DNA from: Prionace glauca
Taxonomy: Eukaryota; Chordata; Chondrichthyes; Carcharhiniformes; Carcharhinidae
DNA: 64,000 bases
NCBI GenBank assembly: GCA_037974335.1
Contig: CM075760.1
Location: 28,410,402 to 28,474,401 of the forward strand
Direction: 5' to 3'
This document shows positions 10,820 to 21,574 of the stretch, piece by piece. The notes under the pieces were generated by a model, which was given only the letters and a program-made list of their open reading frames with translations, did not search any database and had not been told where the DNA came from. The position numbers and the translations under genes are program-made. Each line of letters begins with the position of its first letter. The stretch's first letter is position 1.

Positions 10820-11600
10820 GGGGAGGGTCTGCAACGAGAGAGAAGAAAGATCTCAAGTGGCAGTTTGGTGTTCAAAGGTGGGGGCTGCCCTGGGAGTGCA
10901 GAGAGCTGGAGGGAATCGCTGGGGGCTCGGGGACAGGGACAATGGCAAAGAGTCAGGGGAGAACAGGAGGCGGGGGAAAGGACAGAGAGCCGGGGTGGGG
11001 GGAGGGCAGAGAGCCAGGGGAAACAGCAGAGAGCTGGGGGAAGGGCAGAGAGGCGGGGGAAAGGGTCCACAGCCGGGGAACAGGGCGCAAAGTCAGGGGA
11101 AAGTGCGGAGAGAGAGGGGAAAGGATAGTGAGCAGGGGAAAGGGCAGAGAGACCAGTGAAAGGGGAGAGAGCTGAAAGAAAGGGCAGAGAGATGGGGAAA
11201 AGTGTAGAAAGACCAGGGAAAGGGGAGAGAACCAGGAAAAGGGGCGGGGAGGCACGAAAAAGGGCAGGGAGGCAGGAGAAAGGGCAGAGAGCCGAGGGAA
11301 AGGGCAGAGAGCCCAGGGGAAAGGGCAGGAGAGTCAAGGGGAAAGCTCAGAGAGCTGGGGGGAAGGAGAAAGAGGGGAGGGAGAAGGAAAAGAGGGCAGA
11401 GAGCTGAGGAACAGCGTGGGGGGTGAGGGAAAGAACAGAGAGCCGGGGGAGAGGGCACAGAGCTGGAGGGAAGTGTAGAGAGCCAGGTGGAAATACAGAG
11501 AGCCGGATAAAAGGGGAAAAGAGCCACCGTGAAAGGCAGAGACCCAGGGGGAAGGGCAAAGAGCTGGGGAAATGGGCAGAGAGCGGGTGATGGATGGGCG
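10820..11600 (+). repeat. G-rich, GAGCTGGGG-containing minisatellite, switch-region-like
   Basis: Tandem units of roughly 18-22 bp follow the pattern GGGAAAGGGCAGAGAGCYG, covering about 780 bp. GAGAGCTGGGGG, GAGCTGGAGG and GAGCTGGGGA occur repeatedly, and AGCT occurs at least seven times. The G-rich strand is the non-template strand of IgM transcription. The block lies between JH and CH1, about 1 kb upstream of CH1. Those three properties define mammalian and amphibian switch regions in general terms. Whether it acts in shark class switching is inference. A second copy lies at 45,130-45,540. Confidence 0.85.
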
Positions 11601-11909
11601 GAGTGAGGAGGTTCAGAACAGAGCTAGCACCACAATCAGCTCATCTGTAATCTCAGTGAATGATGGAGGAGACTTCAGGGCCCAAATGGGAAACTCTAGG
11701 TATTAATGTATGATCCTTCAATTCGTTAATGTTGCATTTATTTGAATTTATAATCACATTTAGAGTTTCCTGATCATTCAGTAAATATTCATTCAGGAGG
11801 TATTTTTGAAGCAAAGTCACTAATCTCGGTTTTGTGGAGTGAGAGACAGTGAGTTGGAGAGAGGAAGGGGCATCAATCAGTTTGAACCCAGGCAATTTCC
11901 AAAACTAGT

Positions 11910-12055
11910 GTGGAGATGCCGGAGTGAGGTTGGTGTGGGCACAGTAAGGATTCCCACAACACCAGGTTAAAGTCCAACAGGTTTATTTGGAATCACAAGC
12001 TGTTGGAGCTCCCTCATCAAGTGAGTGGATAGTCTGAATGAAGGGAGAACTTCTT
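11910..12055 (+). mobile_element. Partial copy of the inverted-repeat element family (arm only)
   Basis: It carries the terminal-arm landmarks GTGGAGATGCCGG, CACCAGGTTAAAGTCCAACA and GGTTTATTTGG, also found in the arms of the 28,269-29,100 element. The same insertion is present at the matching place in the relic at 45,830-45,965, so it predates that duplication. Confidence 0.65.
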
Positions 12056-12363
12056 CATCACAAAGTGTTTTTGTTTGAGAAATAAACAGCGGTTCATCAC
12101 ACACTGCTGTTGTTGAGAAATAAATAGTTGCTGCAATAATGGAGACAATCTTTGCTGTTCTCTGTTAATCCAATGAATGACATGTCATTGTGAGACTAAC
12201 AGAATGTGTTTTTTCTTCCTAATTTGTGGAGTGGAGACAGGGATATGAGTTTCTACAGAGATGACAATTCCCAAATGATAGAAGTAACATCATCGCAAAG
12301 GCGGATGAAAGATTTAATCGGGAAATATTAGGGATAAGTTCATAATTCAAATCAATGTTGGAG

Positions 12364-12520
12364 ATAGAAACATAGAAAAGAGAAGCTGGAGTAGGCCATT
12401 CGACCCTTGGAGCCTACTCCGCCTTTCACTTTGGTCAGAGCTCATCACTATCCTGATCACACCTACTACCCATATCCCTTCATCCCTTTAACACCAAGAG
12501 CTATATCTAATATAGAAACC
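12364..12520 (-). mobile_element. CR1-type LINE 3' end, antisense, truncated
   Basis: It has the LINE 3'-tail phrase AGTAGGCCATTCGACCC and following sequence in inverted orientation. A counterpart at 46,256-46,345 in the IgM intron relic shares the insertion. It lies about 75 bp upstream of CH1. Confidence 0.7.
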
Positions 12521-12595
12521 TATTTGTAACAATGTTTGATGACTTAATAAATGCAAGTAAGAGTCTAACTTGTTCAATTGGCTATTCTTTCCCAG

Positions 12596-12883
12596 CGACA
12601 CCGTCTGCGCCCACTCTGTATGGCCTGGTCTCCCCCTGTCAGCAACAGAACTCCGGCGGCTCCATCACCTTCGGATGTTTGGCGATGGATTACCTTCCAG
12701 ATGTCTCCAAAGTGACCTGGAAGAAAAATGGGCAAACGGTCCCCAGTGGGTTTAAGACTTACCCATCAGTGAGAAACACGAAGGGAACCTACACCCTGAG
12801 CAGCCAGTTAACCATCAGCGACTCAGCGGGAGAATGTCCCAGAATTGACTGTGAGGTTCGACACATCAACATTGAAATACCAT
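12596..12883 (+). CDS. IgM heavy-chain constant domain 1 (CH1) exon
   Basis: This 96-codon C1-set Ig domain pairs with the light-chain constant domain. The acceptor is TTCTTTCCCAG; the first codon is completed by G from JH ([11 protein letters not shown]). Landmarks are the Cys in LVSPCQQQ (likely light-chain disulfide), Cys of the B strand in FGCLAMDY, Trp in [15 protein letters not shown], and Cys of the F strand in IDCEVRH. The last base is T of a Cys codon finished by CH2, followed by donor GTAAGTG. An extra Cys in GECPR is not a fold cysteine. The [11 protein letters not shown] start and domain order identify mu rather than omega or NAR. Confidence 0.95.
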
Positions 12884-13019
12884 GTAAGTGTTATGGAGCT
12901 TGTGTGAAACAGAAACACTGTGGTTAACATGTGGGCCTTGGTTATAACTCAGTTAAATAGATGTGCATCATTCGGCCCTCTGGATTGGTCCAGTTAGTGT
13001 CTATTGACTGCAAATGAGT

Positions 13020-13215
13020 AAGAACATAGAACATTCCAGCGCAGTCCAGGCCATTCGGCTCTCGATGTTGCGCCGACCAGTGGAACCAATCTAATGACCC
13101 TCTGACCTAAACTATTCCAATGTTATCCATATGCCTATCCACTGACCATTTGAACGCCCTTAAAGTTGGCGAGTCCGCAACTGCTGCAGACAGGGCTTTC
13201 CAAGCCCTTACTACC
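13020..13215 (-). mobile_element. CR1-type LINE 3' end, antisense, in CH1-CH2 intron
   Basis: It begins with the inverted tail AGAACATAGAACATTCC and contains phrases for the C-terminal reverse-transcriptase region (ACCATTTGAACGCCC, CTACCCTCTG). It stops about 45 bp before the CH2 acceptor. Confidence 0.8.
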
Positions 13216-13259
13216 CTCTGTTGACAAATGTTTAATTGATATGTTTTTTTTCCCTGAAG

Positions 13260-13580
13260 GTCCAAAGCCTGAGCGTGTGATCCCTCCAACTCTTATCATC
13301 ACCGTGATTTCCAGTGAAGAAATCTCACACAGGAAAGTCGCAATCATCGTCTGTTCAATCATCGATTTCCAGCCAGGGTCAATGGAAGTGGAGTGGCTGA
13401 AGAATGGGGAATCCACGCATTCAGGAATTGTCACCTCTCCCCCCTGTGAAGTGAACGGGAACTTCTCGGCCAGCAGTCGGTTGACAGTCTCCGCTGGGGA
13501 ATGGTTCAGCAAAGCAGTCTATACCTGCCAGGTCACTCATCAAGAATTCACTCAGAGTCTGAACATCAGCGCATCTCAGG
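13260..13580 (+). CDS. IgM heavy-chain constant domain 2 (CH2) exon
   Basis: The acceptor is a T-rich tract ending CCCTGAAG. The domain is 107 codons and starts [10 protein letters not shown], with the Cys made across the splice; it may form an inter-heavy-chain disulfide. Ig landmarks are Cys in IIVCSIIDF, Trp in [19 protein letters not shown], and Cys in YTCQVTHQ. Sequons are NFS and NIS. A further Cys lies in SPPCEV. The exon ends in ...SASQ plus G, with donor GTAAGATA. It is in phase with CH1 and CH3. Confidence 0.95.
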
Positions 13581-13769
13581 GTAAGATACTCAAACGCAGG
13601 CCAACACATATCATACTGATGTTAATCAGAATTAGGGATCTATTAAAGTTGGTACAAAGCATTGAACAACTTGTGAGTTATTGTCCTGTAGTTTGCTGCA
13701 TTAGGACAATATCACATTCAGAATTTCATCAGAAAAACAATTTTTTGTTATCCCTTCCTGAGATGTGCA

Positions 13770-14060
13770 TTTATTTCCCAAACCTGAGGGCACTGAAGTG
13801 TCACTCACGTTGCTGTGAATCTGGAGTCACATGCATGCCAGGCCAGATAAAGACAGCAGGTTGATTTTGGTAAGGAACATTTGTGAACTAGGAGGGGTTT
13901 TACAGCAATAGCTTCATGAGAACCATTTCAACTTTAAATTACACGTTTTTACAAAATTCAAATTTCACATTAGCAATGATGGATTCGAATCTGTGTCCCC
14001 AGAGTCTTGCCCTAGGTTATAAGTCCATTGACAACACCATATACCACAGGCTCCCCTTAA
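13770..14060 (+). mobile_element. Interspersed repeat, tRNA-like 3' end, in CH2-CH3 intron
   Basis: It shares CTGTGAATCTGGAGTCACA, an AGGCCAG-like block and a tRNA-like GGATTCGAATCTGTGTCCCC with the repeat at 43,880-44,215. Both are on the + strand and diverged. The class is uncertain: a SINE or the end of a longer element. Confidence 0.6.
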
Positions 14061-14495
14061 AAGAGTGCCCCCTTTCGGTTTGAAGCAATATACTGAGTGA
14101 GATGGCCTTGATGTCAGCTTGTTCCTGAGACAGCTGGTAAAATTTGGAGAGACAGTAAGTGTTAGACTGCTTCACAGGTCACAGCACAGGGGTAAAATAT
14201 TGGAAAGTGTATCCACCCTATCTATAAACCAACGGTCAGTACTTTTTCCTTGAGTTCAGGATGGTGTGTTTCTTTGGGAATTCTCCAATCCTGATTCATG
14301 GAAATGTTACCGCTGCTCCAATATTTAATACAGGGAATAATTCCATACAGCAAGCTGGCTTCCCATTCGCCATGGAAGGTGAAAGGCGAGAGTTAGAGAT
14401 TGATATATTGAAGGCGACTTTGTCTCCTTCAGGCTGAAGACTGCTGTCCTGCTTCTGAAGGGGAACTGGGGCTCACTTTCATTTCTCATTCACAG

Positions 14496-14804
14496 ATCCT
14501 CTCCCGTGCCTTGATATCACAGTGAAGATACAGCCACCACCAATAGAACAGGTCTTACTGGAGGCGACCGTGACCTTAACCTGCATCATTTCTCATGCTC
14601 CTGATGGAGTTAACGTGTCCTGGATCCGAGACAGGAAGTATTTGAAATCAGAGATTGCCGAAAAGCCCGGAGCGGATCGTGACAGCGTGATCAGCAAATT
14701 AAGCATCTCCACACAAGCCTGGCTGAGTGCGGCTGTGTTTGAGTGCGTGGTGAGCCATCAGGATCTGCCGACTCCTCTAAGAGCATCTATCCACAAGGAA
14801 ACAG
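14496..14804 (+). CDS. IgM heavy-chain constant domain 3 (CH3) exon
   Basis: The acceptor is TTCTCATTCACAG; the first codon is completed by G from CH2 ([12 protein letters not shown]). It has 103 codons. Fold residues are Cys in LTCIISHA, Trp in VSWIRDRK, and Cys in [11 protein letters not shown]. The Cys in DPLPC is outside the fold pair and could bridge subunits, as does the equivalent mu cysteine in tetrapods (inference). There is one sequon, NVS. It ends ...IHKET plus G, with donor GTGAGCTG. It is in phase with both neighbours. Confidence 0.95.
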
Positions 14805-14834
14805 GTGAGCTGAGAGATTGAAGCAATAAATGTA

Positions 14835-15205
14835 GGGTCAATGGCAGGGTTCTGAGCAATGTGGAGGAACAGAAAGATCCCGGGGTTCATATCCACAGAT
14901 CTCTGAAGATTGCCACTCAAGTGGATAGAGCCGTGAAGAATGCTTAAAGTGTGTTAGTGTTTATTAACAGGGGGTTAGAGTTTAAGAGCCGTGGGGTTAT
15001 ACTGCAACTGTACAGGGCCTTGGTGAGACCACATTTGGAATATTGTGCGCAGTTCTAGTCACCTCACTATAAGAAGGATGTGGAAGCATTGGAGAGAGTG
15101 CAGAGGAGATTTACCAGGATGCTGCCTGGTTTGGAGGGTAGATCTTATGAGGAAAGGTTAAGGGAGCTGGGGCTTTTGTCCTTAGAGCGAAGGAGAATGA
15201 GAGGC
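14835..15205 (+). mobile_element. CR1-type LINE, C-terminal ORF2 fragment, in CH3-CH4 intron
   Basis: It translates in broken frames to the CR1 ORF2 C-terminal block ([52 protein letters not shown]-like). It has several in-frame stops, is 5' truncated, and also lacks the 3' end. Confidence 0.85.
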
Positions 15206-15608
15206 GAACTCTGCTGAACTAAACGACTCTGGGCCGATTGATATTTTTCTGGGGAGTTTGATGTGTTGATGAGTGAAAAGTGAACTGAAGGCGATGTTAT
15301 TGGGTTTAGATTGAAGAAGAAGGGAGGAGCCTGATGTGGAGCATCAAAAACCAGAAAACCAAAAAGAAAAAGTAGATCAGTTGGGCCGAATGGCCTGATT
15401 CTGTGCTGTAAACTTTCTGAATCTTTCCACTCCGCCCCCTCCTGAGTTATTTGAGAAAACAATTGTGTTCACCTCTCCTCCAAGCTGCAAATCAAAAATG
15501 GGAAGAGTTAAAATCAGAAGCGAAACGCATTTTCCTGATATCTAACCAGTGGTTTCATTGTCTCCAGAATTCTCCAGTTTATTGACATTTATTGTACATT
15601 TTCTGCAG

Positions 15609-16000
15609 ATCCAAATCCGCGGGAACCGGTCGTCTCTGTCCTCCTGCCCTCGGCAGAAGACGTCTCCGCTCAGAGTTTCATCTCCCTCAGCTGCTTAGTG
15701 AGAGGTTTCTCCCCCCGAGAGATCTTCGTCAAGTGGACCGTCAACGACAAGCCGGTGAATCCCGGGAACTACAGGAACACCGAGGTGGTGGCGGAGAACG
15801 GCGATAGCTCCTTCTTCATGTACAGCCTGTTAACCATTGCAGCAGAGGAATGGTCCAGCGGCGCTTCTTACTCCTGTGTGGTGGGACATGAAGCCATCCC
15901 CTTGAAGATCATCAACAGAACAGTTGACAAATCCAGCGGTAAACCCAGTTTTGTGAACATTTCCCTTGCACTGATGGACACTGTTAATTCATGTCAATGA
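15609..16000 (+). CDS. IgM constant domain 4 (CH4) exon with secretory tail
   Basis: The acceptor is TACATTTTCTGCAG. The CH4 domain starts [15 protein letters not shown]. Fold residues are Cys in SLSCLVRGF, Trp in VKWTVND, and Cys in YSCVVGHEA. It reads on into a 20-residue mu secretory tail, [20 protein letters not shown], with the conserved NIS sequon and penultimate Cys used for polymerisation, then TGA at 15998-16000. The cryptic donor GGTAAAC after base 15938 (GT at 15939-15940) is the expected site for splicing to the membrane exon, which removes the tail. Membrane versus secreted output is thus set by splicing and poly(A) choice, as in other vertebrate mu genes. It is intact. Confidence 0.96.
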
Positions 16001-16027
16001 GAGTCACTCACTTCCATTAAAAACTAC

Positions 16028-16042
16028 AATAAAAAGAATAAA
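16028..16042 (+). promoter_or_regulatory. Poly(A) signals for secreted IgM mRNA
   Basis: AATAAA occurs at 16028-16033 and again at 16037-16042, 28 bases after the secreted stop codon. Confidence 0.85.
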
Positions 16043-17080
16043 AACATTTTCCTCTAACGATCAATGAAATACCCAATTGTTTAATTGGTTGTTTTTCAGT
16101 TTTACTTCCATATCTTTGATTTTGAGTCAGATATTTTCATGTCTCGGACCCAACATTGTTGAACCAGTGCTCCCAGCGGAGATAGACACTGGGTCAGGGA
16201 TAGAGTAGAGCACATTCATTACAGGATTCTGCAAAATATCTTCACTGACTTTCCTCCCGCTGAGGGGAAAACACTCCGACATTTTTAACATGTCTGACAC
16301 ACAAACACATCATTTAGATCTCTGCGTCCCTGTTTCTCTCATTGACCACCTCTTTAAGCTACTGCACCGCACCCACTGGGAACTGAAGTGAGGGTCACAG
16401 ACAAAAAACATGGAGAAATATTCCCCCCATCGGATTGAGGGAGAGTGAAATTGTTAACATCCTGGATTCCCACTAACCCAGCAAAGAGAGGGGAGGAGCA
16501 GTAGTTAATCCATATTCCACAACTTCCTCAATGAAAAGAGGAGGAATGTCATTATTTAATCCACTCACCTCCACCTCCTCAGTGGTTAGAACCATCAGGG
16601 ACATTGTATCACCAGGTAGGGAGAGGGAAAGTCTGAGCTCACTCTCCACCCTCTTCTGTGTTTGGAAGGGAACATTTCTCTACTATAAGGACCCAGTTGC
16701 CAACAGTACAAATTAGTTTCCGGTTTACTTGCTACAGATTTTGAAGTATCATTAACTTAATCATTGAAATATATCTATACAAATGCAACATAATTTTAAA
16801 ATGTCTCAACACTCTTGTTCCTGTTAATCATCTGCTGGCATTGATTTCCCAGAATACAAATTTCAACAAGTCATAGATTCCTCCCCGGGTTTTAACTGTT
16901 CTGTCCCTGAGGTCTCTGAGATACATCAATGAATTATTTCATTCTCTCTCCTGATATCACTGTGCCCCTCACATAAAATACATTTCTACAGCAAATCATT
17001 GAAAATATGTTCCATTATTCAGGTTGTCTGGATCATATTCACTTCACTATGGTCGGTGAAACTTGGAGCAACAGTTAAAA
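16043..17080 (+). other. CH4-TM intron, no recognised feature
   Basis: Non-coding sequence. I see no gene, RNA or clear mobile element in it. Confidence 0.6.
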
Positions 17081-17892
17081 AAATACACACACTGATAAAA
17101 CTGCCCAAAACTGTCACAATTATACATACATACATAGGCGTACACACCCACACTCACACACTCACACACACACTCACACACTACACACACTGCACAAACA
17201 CACACTCACACACTATACATTCACACACAATCACACACACACACACTCACTCACACACACATACACACACTCACACATACAGACACACTACACACTCACA
17301 CACTCATTCACACACTCACACACTCACACACACAAACACACACGCATACACACACACACTCACTCTCACACACACTCACACACACACACACTCACACACT
17401 ACACACTCTCACATACACACACTCACACATACAGACACACTACACACTCACACACTCATTCACACACTCATACACACATACACACAGACGCATACACACA
17501 CAGACGCATACACACACAGACACATGGACACAATTGCACAAATACACATACTCATACATATGCACACGAATACAGAATGTTAATATACACACACAAAAGC
17601 ATACACATACTCCTACACACAGAAATATAGACAGGCACATTCAAACACAGACACAGAATGTCACAAATACACAATACACTCAAATACATACACAACAAAA
17701 ACACAGATACATTCATAAATACAAAAGCACATTCACGGACCAGAAGAACACACAATATACGCACAAACGAACTCAAACAAGCACGATTCCACAAATACAC
17801 TAATGGACCACACACATACAAACAAATATACATGCAGACACAAATACTCTCTCTCTCTTTCTCTTTCGCTCTCTCTGTCCCACACGCACCAT

Positions 17893-17927
<35 letters not shown>

Positions 17928-18540
17928 CATGCACAAGGGGGCAGACACCCGCACACACAGACACGGACTTGTACAAGAAGGCACAAAACAAAACATGCAC
18001 ACAACTTATCAAATATATACAAACGCATGCAGAACCACATACAAACACACAAGTACACACTTACCTAAATATACGTGACTAGGTACACAGACCCAAACAC
18101 AAATACATACATGTGTACACACAATACGGACAGATAACATGCATGCAGGTCTAAAACATACACAAACAGATACACACACTCAAACAAATGCATATTCTCA
18201 CACGTTCTCGCTGAAATGAATACTGTTATAGAGACCCACAATGTTATACACATTATCACTTATACAGGGAAATACGTGTAACAATATTAACACACTGCAT
18301 ATAGATAAACAGAGCAAAATATTTTCACACAAACATGTGGATGCAAACATTCACATGCTCATACAGAACAGAACACCACGGGACACAATACTACACATGG
18401 AAACACACGTATATGCTGACACATTGTTATAAATAACTATCAGCACGGATTTACATGCACTAACATGTTAACAGATATACACACAAATACACGGAGGAAC
18501 AGACACACACAAAAAGGGAAGGAAACATTACTCGAGTGAC
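17080..18540 (+). repeat. CA-rich simple repeat in CH4-TM intron
   Basis: This is about 1.4 kb of impure ACACTC, ACACAT and CACA repeats with a pure CA run near 17,890-17,925. A block containing ACATACAGACACACTACACACT is doubled at about 17,270 and 17,425. All long frames across it are low complexity. Confidence 0.9.
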
Positions 18541-18805
18541 AGAAATGCACACATTGAAATAGGCAGAAACACGAGCACACGTTAAGAATGGCATTAATAA
18601 ATATACAGAGACTTCACACACTAATAGTCATATATCCACAATGTCTGAAGAATAAATTATACAAATTATACAAATTATCTACAATGTCTGAAGAATAAAT
18701 TATACACCCAGACACACAACTACACAAATCAACAAACACAGACAAATGAATCCCCCATACACACAGATTAACTCAGGACCAAAGATTAATGCAGCTCAGG
18801 AAGTG

Positions 18806-18807
<2 letters not shown>

Positions 18808-18840
<33 letters not shown>

Positions 18841-18900
18841 ACACACACACATACAATCTCACACATACACACACGCACACAGACACACACACAAAATCTT
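18808..18900 (+). repeat. CA microsatellite
   Basis: A nearly pure CA run of about 30 bases followed by impure CACA/ACAT repeats. It is flanked by AT-rich sequence with a short tandem near 18,640-18,700 (ACAATGTCTGAAGAATAAAT twice). Confidence 0.85.
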
Positions 18901-19461
18901 AAATATAAACGGCAGGTAAATGATGAAAGTAAAATTTAAGTGTGAATTTGAATGGACGTACACACCGAGAACTATCCCAATTCTCAAAACACCGCCAAAC
19001 ACGTTGAGAAACTGAATTAAGCTCATGATTTACTAAACATTTCCACTGTAAATAAGCAAAGATTGGAAATTACATCCCAGATCTTAAACAGCAGCATTCA
19101 TTGTTTACAGATCAATCACCATCTGTGGAAACAATCATTGACAGGGGAATGTTCCTCTATATCAGTCAAAACATTCTTCAATAACGGTTCGTGGCAAATA
19201 GTTCAAAATGAACTGATTCTCAAGAAAACACCTTCAGTGCTTTCTGACATGGACTCTCAAAGGAATACCAATAAGGATCAGGTGTGAAAATAGTTATGGA
19301 GATCTGTTACTGAGTGTCCTGAATTTAACAGGAGATATACATTGAAAATTAGACATGAGAATGAATGAACAGTTTATGAAGGAGAACAGGGAAAAGAAAA
19401 CAATGAGATTCCCTGGATAAATAAAGTAATCTAATTCCATTTCCTGGCCTCTGTCCCCTAG

Positions 19462-19589
19462 ACCCCACCGACCGCATCTGGATTGAAGACAATGAGGATG
19501 ATAACAGCAACATCTGGACAACCGCTTCCACATTCATCGTCCTGTTCTTCCTGAGCATTTTCTACAGCACTGCGGTCACACTGGTGAAG
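19462..19589 (+). CDS. IgM membrane exon 1 (TM1)
   Basis: It encodes the acidic extracellular spacer and the transmembrane helix of the B-cell-receptor form of mu. The acceptor is CTCTGTCCCCTAG. With G from CH4 it reads [20 protein letters not shown], followed by a hydrophobic helix ([21 protein letters not shown]) rich in Ser/Thr/Tyr, as in mu chains that contact CD79. It ends VK before donor GTGAGA. At 43 codons the length is typical. Confidence 0.95.
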
Positions 19590-19721
19590 GTGAGATGATT
19601 CAACTCACTCACATTTCACACTGGCAGAATGGATTTGAAAAATCTCTCATTGTTTCACTGATTAAAAACATTAATGTCCCGCATCAGAAACATCTGCTTC
19701 AATATTGCCTCTATTTTACAG

Positions 19722-19730
19722 ATCAAATGA
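19722..19730 (+). CDS. IgM membrane exon 2 (TM2), cytoplasmic tail
   Basis: After acceptor CTATTTTACAG the exon contributes only Ile-Lys and the stop TGA. The cytoplasmic tail is therefore the short -VKIK form, equivalent to the minimal KVK tail of other vertebrate mu chains. The 3' UTR runs to about 20,200. Confidence 0.92.
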   Translation: MK

Positions 19731-20175
19731 TGGGTTGAACTTTGGACGCTGAAGATTTCCCTCAGCTGATTATAAAGATCTCTGTACGGCTCAACTACAA
19801 TATCAGCTCTCGGTGACTGTATCAGTAAAATTCTCCCAGCTTATCATTCTGAATCTGTAACTGAGGCTACCTTAGATATTATCTCAGTTTTCAGTGTAAA
19901 TTGTATGAGGCATTTTTGTTATAATGTAATTATGGTTAATAGTTTCCCCACAGTTCAAATTTCATGTATAAATAAGAAACTTGTTTTATTTCTTATTCAC
20001 ATTTGTGAATTCCTCTTCCTATTAATGTCTTGTTTTCTATTTTTGGTGTATGCAACAGATGTCCAAATATTGACGGATTCCCTGTGCATGTGTTCTATTT
20101 TCAATGTAAAGTTCGATCATTATCTTCACTTTTCGAGCTTCAAAAAAAATCGTTGTAAAGTCTCTGAATTTTTAA

Positions 20176-20192
20176 AATAAACATTGAATAAA
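20176..20192 (+). promoter_or_regulatory. Poly(A) signals for membrane IgM mRNA
   Basis: Two AATAAA hexamers (20176-20181 and 20187-20192), about 450 bp after the TM2 stop. They mark the probable 3' end of the IgM transcription unit. Confidence 0.8.
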
Positions 20193-20269
20193 AATTTAAC
20201 CATCTCTGGTTTGGCTTAATTCCGTTCTCTAAAAGCCATCAACTCCGCTCCATTTCCCTATTATAGAGT

Positions 20270-20286
20270 CCCCCCCCCCCCCCCCC
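20270..20286 (+). repeat. Poly-C run
   Basis: 17 consecutive C residues just downstream of the IgM cluster; its length may be imprecise in an assembly. Confidence 0.9.
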
Positions 20287-20984
20287 ATCCCCACCCCACA
20301 AACTCTACTTTCCCAGACAGGCATGTCCCCCCAGTCACGTGTGGGATGTGGCTGAACTCAAGGCCCATCCGTGAAAGAGTCACTGCGCCACCCAGCGATG
20401 CACCCGTGTAAAAACACCTTCATCTCTGCCTTTTTATCATAAAATCCAGAGACAGAATGCGTGAACAATGAGGAGACATCGGTGATTTCATTCATAAATT
20501 AGTCCTTCACTGACGAGTTTCAGATAATTCTAAACAGCAAAGGCTCTGCTTCATCAGAGGCCGATGCAGGACAGTGCTGGGCAGGAAATAGTTCCCTTTA
20601 CACGGCCCCTTCAAAAGACTATCAGAGTCGATACAGCGTGGATTGAGAGAACGAATCTCTGCACATTGTCCGATGAAACAATTTCAAGGCTGGCATACCA
20701 CAAGCTAGATAGAGACAAACATACAGAGCAGTGGGGTGCAAACAATGAGGTGAAACAAAGAGACTGAAGTGAATTTCACATGAGCACATTATCGATGACA
20801 CATTTCCAAATTGTGACTGGTGTTATGGGACAATTTGAAGAGTCCAATACTGTCTTTAACTACAGACAATATCAAACTCACGAGGCAGATAAACCTCCAC
20901 AACTCTCCGCGCAGGAGCAAGGCGCGAAATACAGATGTCAATACAAGTGGACAGTGTCATGGACACTGCCAAGCCTCAGGCCTG
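20287..20984. other. No recognised feature
   Basis: Short open frames exist on the + strand but match no family I know. I see no RNA gene or clear repeat. Confidence 0.5.
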
Positions 20985-21330
20985 AAGGGGGGCTGAGTAA
21001 TGAGGGGTTTGTAGGGGGAGGGGGCTGACAGGAGTGTCTGAGGTGGGAGTGGAACTGAGTGGGCTGTCTAAGTGGTGAGGGGTTGAGTTGGGTTCTGATG
21101 GTGTGGGTGGTTGTGTGAGGAGCCTGAGGAGGAGGTGGCTGAGTGGGGATCTGAGGGGGACAGGGTTGAGTGGGGTTTTGAGGGTGGGGCGGGTGAGTGA
21201 GGAGTCTGGGGGGGACTGGTGTGGGTGGGGTGCTGAGGGTGGGCAGGGCTGATTGAGGTGTCCGAGATTGAAAGAGGCTGAGTGGGTGTCTGAGGGAGAA
21301 GGAGGCTTCCAGAGGGTTATGGGATAGGGT
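20985..21330 (+). repeat. G-rich minisatellite
   Basis: Imperfect units of about 35-45 bp are built from GTCTGAGGGGG, GGGCTGAGTGGG and TGAGGAGTCTG-like phrases. It is purine-rich on the + strand. No AGCT motif was noticed in the array, which distinguishes it from the block in the J-C intron. Confidence 0.7.
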
Positions 21331-21574
21331 CTGGCTGGGACTATTGTGGCTCATTTGGACTGGTGCAGGCCCGATGGGCCAAATAACTTCCTCCTGCACG
21401 GTTGGAATTCTATGATTCTATGATATAAACACGGATTGCTGTTGATTAACACGGGATGGAATTGTCCTATCCCGCCCATTATGATTCCCATGGCAGGCGA
21501 GACACAGACCATATAAAAGTCCGATAACCTCAGGCGGGGATTTTCTGGCATTGGAACAAACACGGCCGAAAAAT

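Noticed and set aside
10568-11527. Frames of 100-186 codons over the CTCA and G-rich blocks
   Set aside because: Low-complexity repeat translation inside the J-C intron, overlapping on both strands.
16999-18082. His/Thr-rich frames in the CH4-TM intron
   Set aside because: CA-repeat translations; no biological support.
12596-19730. IgW (omega) or IgNAR constant region
   Set aside because: Four constant domains, the [13 protein letters not shown]1 start, the mu-type NIS...SCQ secretory tail and the short VKIK membrane tail identify mu.
20564-21028. Two + strand open frames of 67 and 82 codons just after the IgM cluster
   Set aside because: No recognisable domain, no paralogous copy, and the second runs into a G-rich minisatellite.
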